Below are positions 36,029-44,711 of a stretch of 64,000 nt of DNA, piece after piece. The position numbers were made by a program, and so were the translations under genes. A model generated the notes under the pieces. It searched no databases. It saw nothing but the letters and a program-made list of their open reading frames with translations, and had not been told where the DNA came from. Location of the stretch: the NCBI RefSeq assembly GCF_002994445.1, contig NZ_MRZJ01000009.1, positions 20,346 through 84,345 of the forward strand, given 5' to 3'. Every line of letters begins with the position of its first letter. The first letter of the stretch is position 1. This DNA is from Staphylococcus simulans. GTDB taxonomy: Bacteria > Bacillota > Bacilli > Staphylococcales > Staphylococcaceae.

Positions 36029-36680
36029 TACAGGTACAGATGTAGGCAAGACTTATGTAACTTTATTACTGTATCGTGCTTTATCAGCGCATGGTTATCA
36101 TGTCGGTTTGTATAAACCTTTTCAAACCGAGGAACAAGCAGACGGAACGTATCCAGACTTAGAAGCATATCGCAAAGTCAGCGGTTTAGATTATGAGACA
36201 ACCTCGCTGTATCGTTTTCATGAACCGGTGTCTCCGCATTTAGGATTTAAATTAGAACCTCATCAGCAACTCAACAGATCAGCTGTCATAGAGAAAGCAG
36301 ATCAGCTTGCGGCACATTTTGATGTGGTGCTGATTGAAGGTGCAGGCGGTTTAGGCGTACCGATTCATCAAGACCAAGATACATTTTATATGACAGAAGA
36401 TTTAATCAAAGATACTGCAGATAAAGTGATCAGTGTAGTACCGTCTCAACTCGGTGCCATCAGCGATATTATCATGCATCAGTATTATTTAACAGCGCAT
36501 CATTTGCCGGAGAATATTTTGATTATGAATCGTTTCAACACTTCTAGGATTGCACAAGATAATTACGAAACGTTAACCCGATATTTAGCACGCCCTATCT
36601 ACACATTAAGCGAAGGGGCAGAAGTCCGAGAAGTGTCTGAGGCACTGATAGAAACTATAATGAAAGGTGAAGTGTCATGA
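36009..36680 (+). CDS. bioD: Dethiobiotin synthetase
   Basis: A 223-aa enzyme with P-loop STGTDVGKTYV at the N terminus, YKPFQTEE and the IEGAGGLGVP block. It closes the ureido ring of biotin using ATP and CO2. GTG start inside the end of bioY; the stop overlaps bioA. Confidence 0.95.
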   Translation: MKVFITSTGTDVGKTYVTLLLYRALSAHGYHVGLYKPFQTEEQADGTYPDLEAYRKVSGLDYETTSLYRFHEPVSPHLGFKLEPHQQLNRSAVIEKADQLAAHFDVVLIEGAGGLGVPIHQDQDTFYMTEDLIKDTADKVISVVPSQLGAISDIIMHQYYLTAHHLPENILIMNRFNTSRIAQDNYETLTRYLARPIYTLSEGAEVREVSEALIETIMKGEVS

Positions 36681-38035
36681 ACAAACAAGCATTAATTCAA
36701 GCAGACCGTGATTATGTCTGGCATCCGTTTACGCAAATGGGTGTGTATCGCGAACATGATCCGATTATTATTGAACGCGGAGAAGGCAGTTATTTATATG
36801 ATATTGATAATAATGCCTATTTAGACGGTTATGCCTCTTTATGGGTCAATGTCCATGGGCATAATCATCCGAAATTGAATCAAGCAATTACAGAACAACT
36901 AGGTAAAATTGCCCATTCGACATTACTGGGTTCTTCTAATGTGCCATCAATAGAACTTGCGAAGCGTTTAGTTGAAATTACACCTGAGCGATTACAGAAA
37001 GTCTTCTATTCTGATACAGGCAGTGCCGCAGTAGAAATTGCGATTAAGATGGCGTATCAATATTGGAAGAATTTAGATGCAGAACGTTTTGCCGAGAAGA
37101 AGAAATTTATTACGTTGAAGAATGGCTATCACGGCGATACGATCGGTGCAGTCAGTGTCGGAGGAATTGATACGTTCCATGCAATCTTTAAAGATTTAAT
37201 CTTTGAGAATATTCAAATCAGCTGTCCGTCTTTATTCCAATCAGAATATGAAACAGAAGCAGCGTTAGTTGAAGGTTTGGTAGAAGAAATCAGAACTGTC
37301 TTAGAGCATCATGGTGATGAAATCTGCGGCTTTGTGTTAGAACCTTTGATTCAAGGTGCGACAGGAATCTATGCCCAACCGCCGCATTTCATCAAAGCAG
37401 TGGAACAACTTTGCCGAGAATATAATATCTTATTGATTGTGGATGAAGTAGCGACAGGTTTCGGCCGTACAGGAACGATGTTTGCGTGTGAACGCGCAGA
37501 TGTAAACCCAGACATTATGTGTCTTGCAAAAGGTATCACAGGAGGATATTTGCCGTTAGCCGCAACGATGACCTCTCAAGCTGTGTATGATGCCTTCATA
37601 AGCAATCGCCACGCAGATAAAACATTCTTCCATGGCCACACATATACCGGCAACCCTGTCGTATGTGCTGCGGCGATTGAAAGCTTGAATTTATTTGAAG
37701 AAACGCATTTAATCGACCATATCAGTAAGACATCCGCGTTACTAGAAGATAATCTGAATGCACTTAAAACATTAGATTATGTCGGTAATGTCCGCGGCTA
37801 TGGTTTGATGTTCGGTGTAGAATTGGCCGACCCGTCAGATCCTGCACAACCGCTTGCGATTCCAACGGTGGAACGCATCATTCAGACGTGTAAGGAAAAT
37901 GGTTTGATGATTCGAAATTTAGAAAATGTAATTACCTTTGTGCCGGTCTTGAATATGAGTTTATCTGAAATCCAAAAGATGACAGACATCTTTAAAGCCG
38001 CATTAGCACAAGTACTAGAAAATCAAACAGTTTAA
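36677..38035 (+). CDS. bioA: Adenosylmethionine-8-amino-7-oxononanoate aminotransferase
   Basis: A 452-aa class III aminotransferase with WHPFTQM at the N terminus, IVDEVATGFGRTG, and PLP lysine in LAKGITGGYLPLAA (about residue 282). It makes 7,8-diaminononanoate for bioD. It starts 4 bases before the bioD stop. No bioB, bioF or bioW follows, which is unusual for a biotin cluster. Confidence 0.95.
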   Translation: MNKQALIQADRDYVWHPFTQMGVYREHDPIIIERGEGSYLYDIDNNAYLDGYASLWVNVHGHNHPKLNQAITEQLGKIAHSTLLGSSNVPSIELAKRLVEITPERLQKVFYSDTGSAAVEIAIKMAYQYWKNLDAERFAEKKKFITLKNGYHGDTIGAVSVGGIDTFHAIFKDLIFENIQISCPSLFQSEYETEAALVEGLVEEIRTVLEHHGDEICGFVLEPLIQGATGIYAQPPHFIKAVEQLCREYNILLIVDEVATGFGRTGTMFACERADVNPDIMCLAKGITGGYLPLAATMTSQAVYDAFISNRHADKTFFHGHTYTGNPVVCAAAIESLNLFEETHLIDHISKTSALLEDNLNALKTLDYVGNVRGYGLMFGVELADPSDPAQPLAIPTVERIIQTCKENGLMIRNLENVITFVPVLNMSLSEIQKMTDIFKAALAQVLENQTV

Positions 38036-38139
38036 AGAATAACTCTGTACATAAATGCCGTAATCTTTCGTTTAGATTGAATCTCCTTGATAAAGGCTAT
38101 AAGGTTAGAGTAGATAGAGAAAATCAAGGAGGAAGTTGC

Positions 38140-38877
38140 GTGAATAAAAAAGAATTGTTCGATATGGCATCTACACCTGTCAATGCGCCGACGTTTGCCA
38201 AAGTAGATGTGCATTTTCGAAACCGCGAATTTTTAAACATTGTATATAGAACAGATATAGAGAAATTGAAAGCTGTAGTACCAGAGCCGTTAAAGGTGAC
38301 AAGTGATTTAATCAAATTTGAAGTCATCGATATGCCTGATAGTACAGGGCTTGGCTCTTATACAGAATGCGGACAAGTGATTCCGGTTGAGTATAACGGT
38401 GAACAAGGCGAGTATTACTTAGCCATGTACTTAAACAATCAGCCTGCGATTGCGTTAGGCAGAGAGTTGTCGACGTTCCCTAAGAAATACGGTGAACCAA
38501 GACTTTATGTCGATAATGATACATTAGTCGGTACATTGGATTATCATTCATTACGCGTGGCACAAGCGACAATGACGTATAAATATCATCCGATTGAAGA
38601 AGCGGAAGCAAAAGAGCTAATTACCAAACCAAGCTTTATGCTGAAACAAATGCCGAACTATGACGGGACATCTAGAATTTTAGAAATGACTCGTTCTCAA
38701 ATTACAGACATTCAAATTAAAGAGGCATTCAGAGGCGATGCACGCTTACAACTATTTGAACATGTCAATGCACCGTTAGCAGACTTCCCAGTTAAAGAAA
38801 TTGTAGATGCACAACACATTCTTGCAGACTTAAGATTAGGCAAACCAGAAGTTGTACATGATTATTTAAATGAATAA
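38140..38877 (+). CDS. Acetoacetate decarboxylase family protein
   Basis: About 245 aa. GTG 38140 follows AAGGAGG. Motifs include IVYRTDIEKLKAVVPEPL and LSTFPKKYGEPRL, which holds the Schiff-base Lys of acetoacetate decarboxylases. It likely decarboxylates a beta-keto acid such as acetoacetate. Stand-alone gene. Confidence 0.88.
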   Translation: MNKKELFDMASTPVNAPTFAKVDVHFRNREFLNIVYRTDIEKLKAVVPEPLKVTSDLIKFEVIDMPDSTGLGSYTECGQVIPVEYNGEQGEYYLAMYLNNQPAIALGRELSTFPKKYGEPRLYVDNDTLVGTLDYHSLRVAQATMTYKYHPIEEAEAKELITKPSFMLKQMPNYDGTSRILEMTRSQITDIQIKEAFRGDARLQLFEHVNAPLADFPVKEIVDAQHILADLRLGKPEVVHDYLNE

Positions 38878-39051
38878 TAAATAGATAAGGAGAAATGAGA
38901 CATGAGGTCTTGTTTCTCCTTTTACTTGTTTTGCAGAAGCTATATGGACAATATATGTCTACCATTAGAATTACATATCTTTGTTGTGTTCGATTAGGGT
39001 ATAATGCTATTAAGTATCGAAAAATAGAATATACGAAAGCAGGGGACATGT

Positions 39052-39960
39052 ATGAAATTCAGATATATAGGTGCAAGTCTTGTCGCATCTGCATTATTAT
39101 TGACGGCATGCGGACAAAAGGAACAAAACGAAGATACAAAACAAGAAGAAAAATCAAATCACAACCAAGATAGTTCAAACCAACAAGATCAAAGCAATCA
39201 CAATGAATCAGACAGTCATGAGAACAATAATGACACACAAAATGAATCTTCAAAAGAATCATCTTCAAAAGAAAAATTCAGCGATTTGAATACCAACAGT
39301 AAAGAATATTTAGCACGTGTTTGGTTAGGTGTGTTAGAGAGTTATCAAGATGGCGGAAGTGATTTTGATTCTATCACAATTGACCATTTAGATGTATCTG
39401 GTCAGCATATGTATAACCAATATACTGTACGTTATGACGAAGGAACATATGTATTAGCAGCTACACCGACAGCAGCCGGTCATGTTGTATATAAAAACAA
39501 TGGAGACGGCACAGTCACAATTTATCCTGTACCGAGCCATTTCCAAGATCGCCGCTGGATAGAGCCTGGATACAGCCGCAGCGAATCACAAAGTATTATG
39601 AACCAAGGCAAAGTAGTACCGCTTTATGATGGCAATGATGCCTTGGTACATCAAGTAGAAGGCTGGATCAGCGACGGCACAAAAGTACCTGAATCTAATG
39701 CGAACAATATTGAAACAGAAGCTTCTGAAAGTACTTCGGATGAAGGTACAGTAACACGTGAAAATGTAATTGATAAAGTTGAAGAATATGAAGGCCATAC
39801 ATTAGATACCAGCACGTATACATTCAAAGAGCCTGAAAAACGCAGCGACGGTGGATGGGGCTTCTCTATTTTAGATAAACAAGGCAACCTTGTCGGTTCT
39901 TATATCATTGATGCGGACGGCACTGTGACAAAATATGATGAAAACGGCGATGAAGTATAA
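39052..39960 (+). CDS. Lipoprotein of unknown function
   Basis: A 302-aa protein with lipobox LLTAC. A low-complexity Asn/Gln/Ser/Glu linker spans about residues 25-80. A folded region follows (KEYLARVWLGVLESY ... HVVYKNNGDGTVTIYPVPSHFQ), and a C-terminal PepSY-like part has DKQGNLVGSYIIDADGTV. Exposed on the outer membrane face. I do not recognise a function. Confidence 0.75.
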   Translation: MKFRYIGASLVASALLLTACGQKEQNEDTKQEEKSNHNQDSSNQQDQSNHNESDSHENNNDTQNESSKESSSKEKFSDLNTNSKEYLARVWLGVLESYQDGGSDFDSITIDHLDVSGQHMYNQYTVRYDEGTYVLAATPTAAGHVVYKNNGDGTVTIYPVPSHFQDRRWIEPGYSRSESQSIMNQGKVVPLYDGNDALVHQVEGWISDGTKVPESNANNIETEASESTSDEGTVTRENVIDKVEEYEGHTLDTSTYTFKEPEKRSDGGWGFSILDKQGNLVGSYIIDADGTVTKYDENGDEV

Positions 39961-40006
39961 GCACTTTTTATCATCAAAATAAAGTATGATAAAAAAATAA
40001 TGAGAC

Positions 40007-40055
40007 AAAAACACTCCCCGATGGTTAGTATTAAAACCATAAGGGAGTGTTTTAT
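40007..40055. terminator. Convergent bidirectional terminator
   Basis: AAAACACTCCC (40007-40018) with GGGAGTGTTTT (40043-40053) and an inner ATGGTT/AACCAT, between the lipoprotein gene and the SDR gene. Confidence 0.85.
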
Positions 40056-40060
40056 TCATG

Positions 40061-40816
40061 TTAATAAAGTTTGATGCTGCCGCCATCAACCATTAATGTT
40101 TGGCCTGTGATGTATTGAGAATCGCTGCTGCCTAAAAATACCGCAACAGGTCCGATATCTTGTTCAACATCACCGAATTTTTGAAGCGGAATGCCGTTAA
40201 CTACTTTTTCATAATACTCAGGGTTGTTTTGTCTCCACTGGTCGACACCTTCAGAGTAAGCGATTGGAGAAATAATATTGGCGTTGATACCGTATTCACC
40301 GAATTCGTTAGCTATCACACGCGTGATACCTCGAATTGCTTCTTTTGCGGCAACGTAAGCACCTTGATTTTTGTCTCCTTTCATCGCAGCACCAGAACCG
40401 AAGTTGATAATGTTTCCTTTAGTTTCTTTTAAATAAGGAATTGTCATCTGGCATAAATGAAATGTCGCAAAAAATCCAGTGTTGAATGATAAGTTCAAGT
40501 CGTTTTCTGTAATATCTAAAAAGCTGTTCATGCGAGATGCGTGTGCATTATTAACCAATATATCAATCTGATGATATTTCTCTATTGTTTGATCTACACA
40601 TGCTTGCAGCGAGGCTTTATCAGTTAAATCTGTTTTGATGAATGTTGTTTCATAGCCTTGCTGGTTTAATGCTTCGCTTAAGTTTTGTCCTTTTTCTTCA
40701 GCAATATCCGCAATCACAACACGTGCATTTTCTTTTGCATACGCACGGACAATACCAGACCCTATACCGCCTGCGCCGCCTGTCACAATTGCTACTTTAT
40801 TGTCTAATTTTGCCAT
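40061..40816 (-). CDS. Short-chain dehydrogenase/reductase
   Basis: A 251-aa classical SDR: nucleotide motif TGGAGGIGSG, NNAHA, Ser in NFGSGAA, YVAAK catalytic pair and the C-terminal ITGQTLMVDGG. The Asp after strand 2 (VVIADIAEE) suggests NAD(H). Substrate unknown. It lies 80 bases from the MarR gene in the same direction, which probably regulates it. Confidence 0.88.
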   Translation of the reverse strand: MAKLDNKVAIVTGGAGGIGSGIVRAYAKENARVVIADIAEEKGQNLSEALNQQGYETTFIKTDLTDKASLQACVDQTIEKYHQIDILVNNAHASRMNSFLDITENDLNLSFNTGFFATFHLCQMTIPYLKETKGNIINFGSGAAMKGDKNQGAYVAAKEAIRGITRVIANEFGEYGINANIISPIAYSEGVDQWRQNNPEYYEKVVNGIPLQKFGDVEQDIGPVAVFLGSSDSQYITGQTLMVDGGSIKLY

Positions 40817-40894
40817 TTAAGATAACCATCCTTTGAATATATTTTTCCATGTGCATCTGATTACGTTTGTTTTCTGAGTTATCTTAGGTGTGTC

Positions 40895-41335
40895 TTAATT
40901 GTTTTCATTTAATTCTTTGACGTGATTAAATAGTTTGTTTTGAATGCTTAACAGTTGCTCGACTTCTTCTTCGTTTAAAACAGAATAGATTTCTTGGTTC
41001 ATTTTTTGACCTTGTTCTTGTGCTTTGCTTAATAAGTTTTGTCCATTTTCTGTGATGGAAATTAAGAAGACGCGTCGATCATGCGGGTGTGCTTTACGTT
41101 CTACATACTGATTGCGAAGCAAGTTGTTGATTAATTTAGTGACTGCACCAGATGTATAGTCTAACGAATGTGCAATATCTGTAGGCTTTTGAGGACCTTC
41201 TTTTGCTAACTTCGATAGCACTAAAATTTGAGAAATATTTACATTTTCATCAAACCTTTTGATAAAGAGGGTCATTGTGGCAGAATTCAAAAGGTCTGAA
41301 TGATGAATGAGTTCAAAAAAGTTGTTGTTTGTCAT
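40895..41335 (-). CDS. MarR family regulator
   Basis: A 146-aa winged helix protein with KPTDIAHSLDYTSGAVTKLINNL as recognition region and HPHDRRVFLISIT as wing. Located just upstream of the SDR gene and probably autoregulated through 41373-41395. Confidence 0.88.
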   Translation of the reverse strand: MTNNNFFELIHHSDLLNSATMTLFIKRFDENVNISQILVLSKLAKEGPQKPTDIAHSLDYTSGAVTKLINNLLRNQYVERKAHPHDRRVFLISITENGQNLLSKAQEQGQKMNQEIYSVLNEEEVEQLLSIQNKLFNHVKELNENN

Positions 41336-41372
41336 AATCTCTCCTCAGTTAAAGTGTTGTATAATATTATTA

Positions 41373-41395
41373 TACCGGTAAGATGCTTACTGGTA
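41373..41395 (-). promoter_or_regulatory. MarR operator within promoter
   Basis: TACCGGTAAG (41373-41382) and CTTACTGGTA (41386-41395) form a 10-3-10 inverted repeat with one mismatch. On the minus strand it lies between TTTACC and TATAAT (17-base spacer), so a bound repressor would block RNA polymerase. Confidence 0.7.
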
Positions 41396-41469
41396 AACTA
41401 TTTAGGTATATGGTTACGATTTGATTGTTTTTGTGAAAGCGAATGAGATGATATTAATCACTAATGTAA

Positions 41470-41520
41470 AACAGGAAGATTTTCACTTTATAATCATGAA
41501 AATCTTCCTGTTCTGCGTTT
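41470..41520. terminator. Long-stem terminator, repeat copy 1
   Basis: A perfect 16-bp stem (41470-41485 with 41497-41512). A near copy of this dyad with the same TTATCATGA-type loop occurs at 50908-50955. Confidence 0.8.
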
Positions 41521-41545
41521 TGATTTTTTATTTTGAATTTCTGTA

Positions 41546-42688
41546 TTATTTGCGGTATTGATTGAAATCAATCACGTTGCTTTGCGATGGGTGATTAGAT
41601 TTGTTTGTTTTGCGTTGTTTTGGTTGTGTCGGTGTATCGTCATGAAGTTCTGATAAGAATTGGTCTAATTCATCTTGAGAGGTGATTTTACCGTCTAAAA
41701 TCGCATTCATGACTTTGGCGTCATCTGAACCATCGTCTTCAAATGCGAGTAATTCTTTAACGACTTCGCGCATGTCTTCATCTTGTCCTGCTTCTGAGAA
41801 GGCCGCAATGGCACCTTCGATATTTTTAGGCATCTCTGAAGTAAGTGCGTTCAATTTCTGCATTTTATTAATTTCTTCAAGAATTTCTCGGTCGTCGGGA
41901 TCGATGTAATCTAATGGATCGATATTGTTTTGTTCGAAATAATCAACTAAGAATTCAAAGATATCAATCGGCATATAAAGCACACTATAATCCCAGTCAG
42001 CAGCAACCATAAAGACGTCTAAATCCAAGTTTGATACATGCGTAAATGGAATGACGTTGCTTCCTTCCACAATGAAATAAGCAATTAAACCACGTGCATC
42101 TTCAGTGAGATAATCGAAACGTTCGAAAGGATCCTCCATGAAGGCATCTTCAATCAATTCAATTAATTCATCACTATTGCATTTTGAGAAACCTTTGATT
42201 TTAAAGTTGCGGCAGATTTGTTTGAGTTCTTTTACTGTAAAATCGCATAATCTGTAAGGCAAGTGATAAAGTCCGTATTCTTGTCTTGCTTCATGAAGCT
42301 CCTGCATTTCTATAATAGCCTCTTCTTCATCGTTATCTAATTGCGGTAAAGGCTTGTATTGACTATTAAGTACATATTGGTTGTAATTATTGAGGAAATC
42401 AATATCCACAAACCAGCCTTCATCATCCAATGGAAAGATAAAGTTGGTCGCCGATAATAATGGCATGTATCTAGCATCTTTCTCAGAGATTACAGGTACT
42501 TCTATTTGATTAGACAGAATGAAATCCAGTACTTGTTTTTCTTTTTTATTACTGTATTTCGCATAATCAGCGAAAATTTCAGCTTCAGTCATTTGCATAG
42601 CATCTTCTTTTTTATAGTTCGGATTTTTAATTTGTATTGCGTAAAGGAGTCGGTCGTAATTATCATATTTATCAGAGAAGTCGTACAT
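41546..42688 (-). CDS. SAP/Rho-N-like domain protein, large paralogue
   Basis: A 380-aa acidic cytoplasmic protein. The centre (LCDFTVKELKQICRNFKIKGFSK..DELIELI, about residues 155-185) resembles SAP/HeH/Rho N-terminal helical modules. A region about residues 195-260 is homologous to most of the 129-aa protein encoded upstream. The C terminus is basic/Asn-rich. Function unknown. Confidence 0.7.
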   Translation of the reverse strand: MYDFSDKYDNYDRLLYAIQIKNPNYKKEDAMQMTEAEIFADYAKYSNKKEKQVLDFILSNQIEVPVISEKDARYMPLLSATNFIFPLDDEGWFVDIDFLNNYNQYVLNSQYKPLPQLDNDEEEAIIEMQELHEARQEYGLYHLPYRLCDFTVKELKQICRNFKIKGFSKCNSDELIELIEDAFMEDPFERFDYLTEDARGLIAYFIVEGSNVIPFTHVSNLDLDVFMVAADWDYSVLYMPIDIFEFLVDYFEQNNIDPLDYIDPDDREILEEINKMQKLNALTSEMPKNIEGAIAAFSEAGQDEDMREVVKELLAFEDDGSDDAKVMNAILDGKITSQDELDQFLSELHDDTPTQPKQRKTNKSNHPSQSNVIDFNQYRK

Positions 42689-42790
42689 ATATCTGTCACC
42701 TCATGCGTTAATTAATCTTATTTATCTATTTTATACTAAAAGCAAGGTGATAACTAATAATTCTATCATTCAATTTTACAATAGCGATAT

Positions 42791-43180
42791 TCAGCTTTTA
42801 ATGTCGATATGATGCTTTTTAAAGTACTTGCTGAGGATGAAATAGATATCTTGAGGGACACTGATCATGTGCTTCTTTTTATTATAATTGACCATAAACG
42901 CATCATCGATGGCAGAAGGTACTGGGTCTTTTAGACTGACAGCATTATGTTCATGAACAAAAAACAGCGAAAGCAGTGCGACGGCTTCGTCATCTTCTAA
43001 TAGGATATCCAGCATTTCATCAGGTTCTTCGTAGAATGTTTTAGATATCATTAAGGCAATTTCATTCTTTCTGGTGTTCGCAAAACCATGAATATGATAT
43101 TTCCTGCAAATATTCTTAAGTTCAGGCAAACTATATTTTCTTGTCATTATTTGGGCGATTGTTAAATATTCTTGAAGCAT
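42791..43180 (-). CDS. SAP/Rho-N-like domain protein, short paralogue
   Basis: A 129-aa protein opening with a SAP/Rho-N-like helical module (YSLPELKNICRKYHIHGFANTRKNEIALMI), then a segment matching the neighbour (DILLEDDEAVALLSLFFV ... VPQDIYFILSKYFKKHHID). It looks like a partial tandem duplicate of the 380-aa gene or its ancestral core. Confidence 0.7.
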   Translation of the reverse strand: MLQEYLTIAQIMTRKYSLPELKNICRKYHIHGFANTRKNEIALMISKTFYEEPDEMLDILLEDDEAVALLSLFFVHEHNAVSLKDPVPSAIDDAFMVNYNKKKHMISVPQDIYFILSKYFKKHHIDIKS

Positions 43181-43297
43181 GTCTCTATCCTTTCTTCAAT
43201 GTTACATCTAGACGAATGTGCGGATGATTCATATAGGATTGTACCGCAGGTTATGGTACATTAATGAATAAGAATTATAAAATGAAGGAGAACTTCA

Positions 43298-43489
43298 ATG
43301 GATGTTACAACATTTGTCTATGTATTGATTATAGTCATCAGTTTTCTAGTAACGAACGCGATTTCAAATCGATTTATCAAAAATCGTTCCAATACTGGAC
43401 TGTATCTTTTAAAACGCGTCGGTATTTTCATGGCTGTCTATCTTGTATTATTTACAATCTATTTTATCTTATTCCAGCCTAAAATCTAA
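43298..43489 (+). CDS. 63-aa two-span membrane protein
   Basis: AAGGAG precedes ATG 43298. Two hydrophobic spans (TTFVYVLIIVISFLV and VGIFMAVYLVLFTIYFILF) flank a basic loop (NRFIKNRSN). A terminator follows at once. Unknown function. Confidence 0.7.
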   Translation: MDVTTFVYVLIIVISFLVTNAISNRFIKNRSNTGLYLLKRVGIFMAVYLVLFTIYFILFQPKI

Positions 43490-43506
43490 AGCAATCTGCG
43501 GGGGTG

Positions 43507-43534
43507 CTAAGTTAAGCTTAGTACCTTTTTTATG
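43507..43534 (+). terminator. Terminator of the 63-aa gene
   Basis: GGTGCTAAG with CTTAGTACC (one mismatch) followed by a T-run. Confidence 0.8.
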
Positions 43535-43553
43535 CGATTGCATCTATGTAAAA

Positions 43554-43584
43554 GCATAAGCCAAGGTTGTCCCTCGGCTTATGA
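43554..43584 (-). terminator. Terminator of the SDR gene at 43617-44321
   Basis: CATAAGCC with GGCTTATG, a strong 8-bp stem close to the SDR stop; T-rich on the minus side. Confidence 0.65.
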
Positions 43585-43616
43585 CTCATTTTCTAAGTGT
43601 TTCGTATAGTACCTTT

Positions 43617-44321
43617 TTATACAGGGCGTACTGTGACTTCGTTAACATTGACGTGACCTGGTTGTGTTAAGGCGTATACAACGGCATTTGCGATGTCTTT
43701 AGGTTCTAACATTTTACGGTTGCCCCAATCTGTATCGCTTGTCATTGCAGTGTCTACCATACCTGGTGAAATGCTTGTAGAACGGATACCAGTTTTAGCC
43801 AGTTCTTTTTCTAAGCCCTGTGTAATAGCGTGAACAGCTGCTTTTGTGGCACTATAGAGTGCACTTGTCTTACTGACTTCAAATCCCGAAATTGAAGCAA
43901 TATTGACAATGTGTCCGCTGGATTGTTTTTGGAAGTGGGGCATGACTGCGTTGATTGCGTATAGTGTACCTTTAAGGTTTACATCAATCATGTCATCCCA
44001 AGCTTCTACTTGTCCATCTGTGATTTGAGATGATTTCATTTGTCCTGCACTGTTGACTAAAATGTCTACTTTGCCGAATTCTTCTACAGCTTGTGCAACG
44101 GCACGATCGATTTCTTCACGTTTTGTGACATCTGCACTGATGATTTCAAAATTCTTCGCACCTGCTTTTCTTAATTCAGTAGAAACCGCATCTAATTTGT
44201 TTTCATCACGTGCAACAAGTACGACCGTTGCGCCTTCATTTGATAGTTTAAGTGCGATGCCTTTCCCGATACCGCTGCTCGCACCCGTAACTACAGCGAC
44301 TTTCTTGTTCAATTCTGTCAT
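43617..44321 (-). CDS. Short-chain dehydrogenase/reductase
   Basis: A 234-aa classical [17 protein letters not shown], Ser in NIASISG, YSATK and SPGMVDTAM. The Arg after strand 2 (LVARDENKL) suggests NADP(H). Close to the YdfG/YqjQ-like oxidoreductases; substrate unknown. Confidence 0.9.
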   Translation of the reverse strand: MTELNKKVAVVTGASSGIGKGIALKLSNEGATVVLVARDENKLDAVSTELRKAGAKNFEIISADVTKREEIDRAVAQAVEEFGKVDILVNSAGQMKSSQITDGQVEAWDDMIDVNLKGTLYAINAVMPHFQKQSSGHIVNIASISGFEVSKTSALYSATKAAVHAITQGLEKELAKTGIRSTSISPGMVDTAMTSDTDWGNRKMLEPKDIANAVVYALTQPGHVNVNEVTVRPV

Positions 44322-44711
44322 GAGTAAATCCGCCTTTCTCTCTCTTATTTACCTACACTTTAACATATTCCCTTAATTGTTCTGTGTATAAGCATTGTGT
44401 ACACATAAGAAAGACTAAATAATCCGAACATTTGAAAACTTTAAAACCCTGTTTTGAATAGGTTAGAGATATGTTAGATTAAATACGGTGTTGGAATTTT
44501 TTACATTTCTAGTGTAGAAAATGCGATTAAAAGCATCCTTTCATAATTATTTCTACGAAAATGTAAACGTTTTCTAAAAGCATAATGAAACTAGATAAAT
44601 TTTGGTATACAATGAAATTATGTTTAAATTATGTGCAATTTCAGCAGAGTGGGCTGCTGAGAATTGAAGTAAATAGAGTTAAGGCATATCAATAGAGAGA
44701 GGGGAACAAAA
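44322..44711. other. Upstream region of glutamate synthase-like gene
   Basis: No gene. It holds a cre-like TGTAAACGTTTTCT (44562-44575, 13 of 14 positions) about 30 bases before a TACAAT-type -10, so carbon-source control by CcpA is plausible for the downstream gene. Confidence 0.5.
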
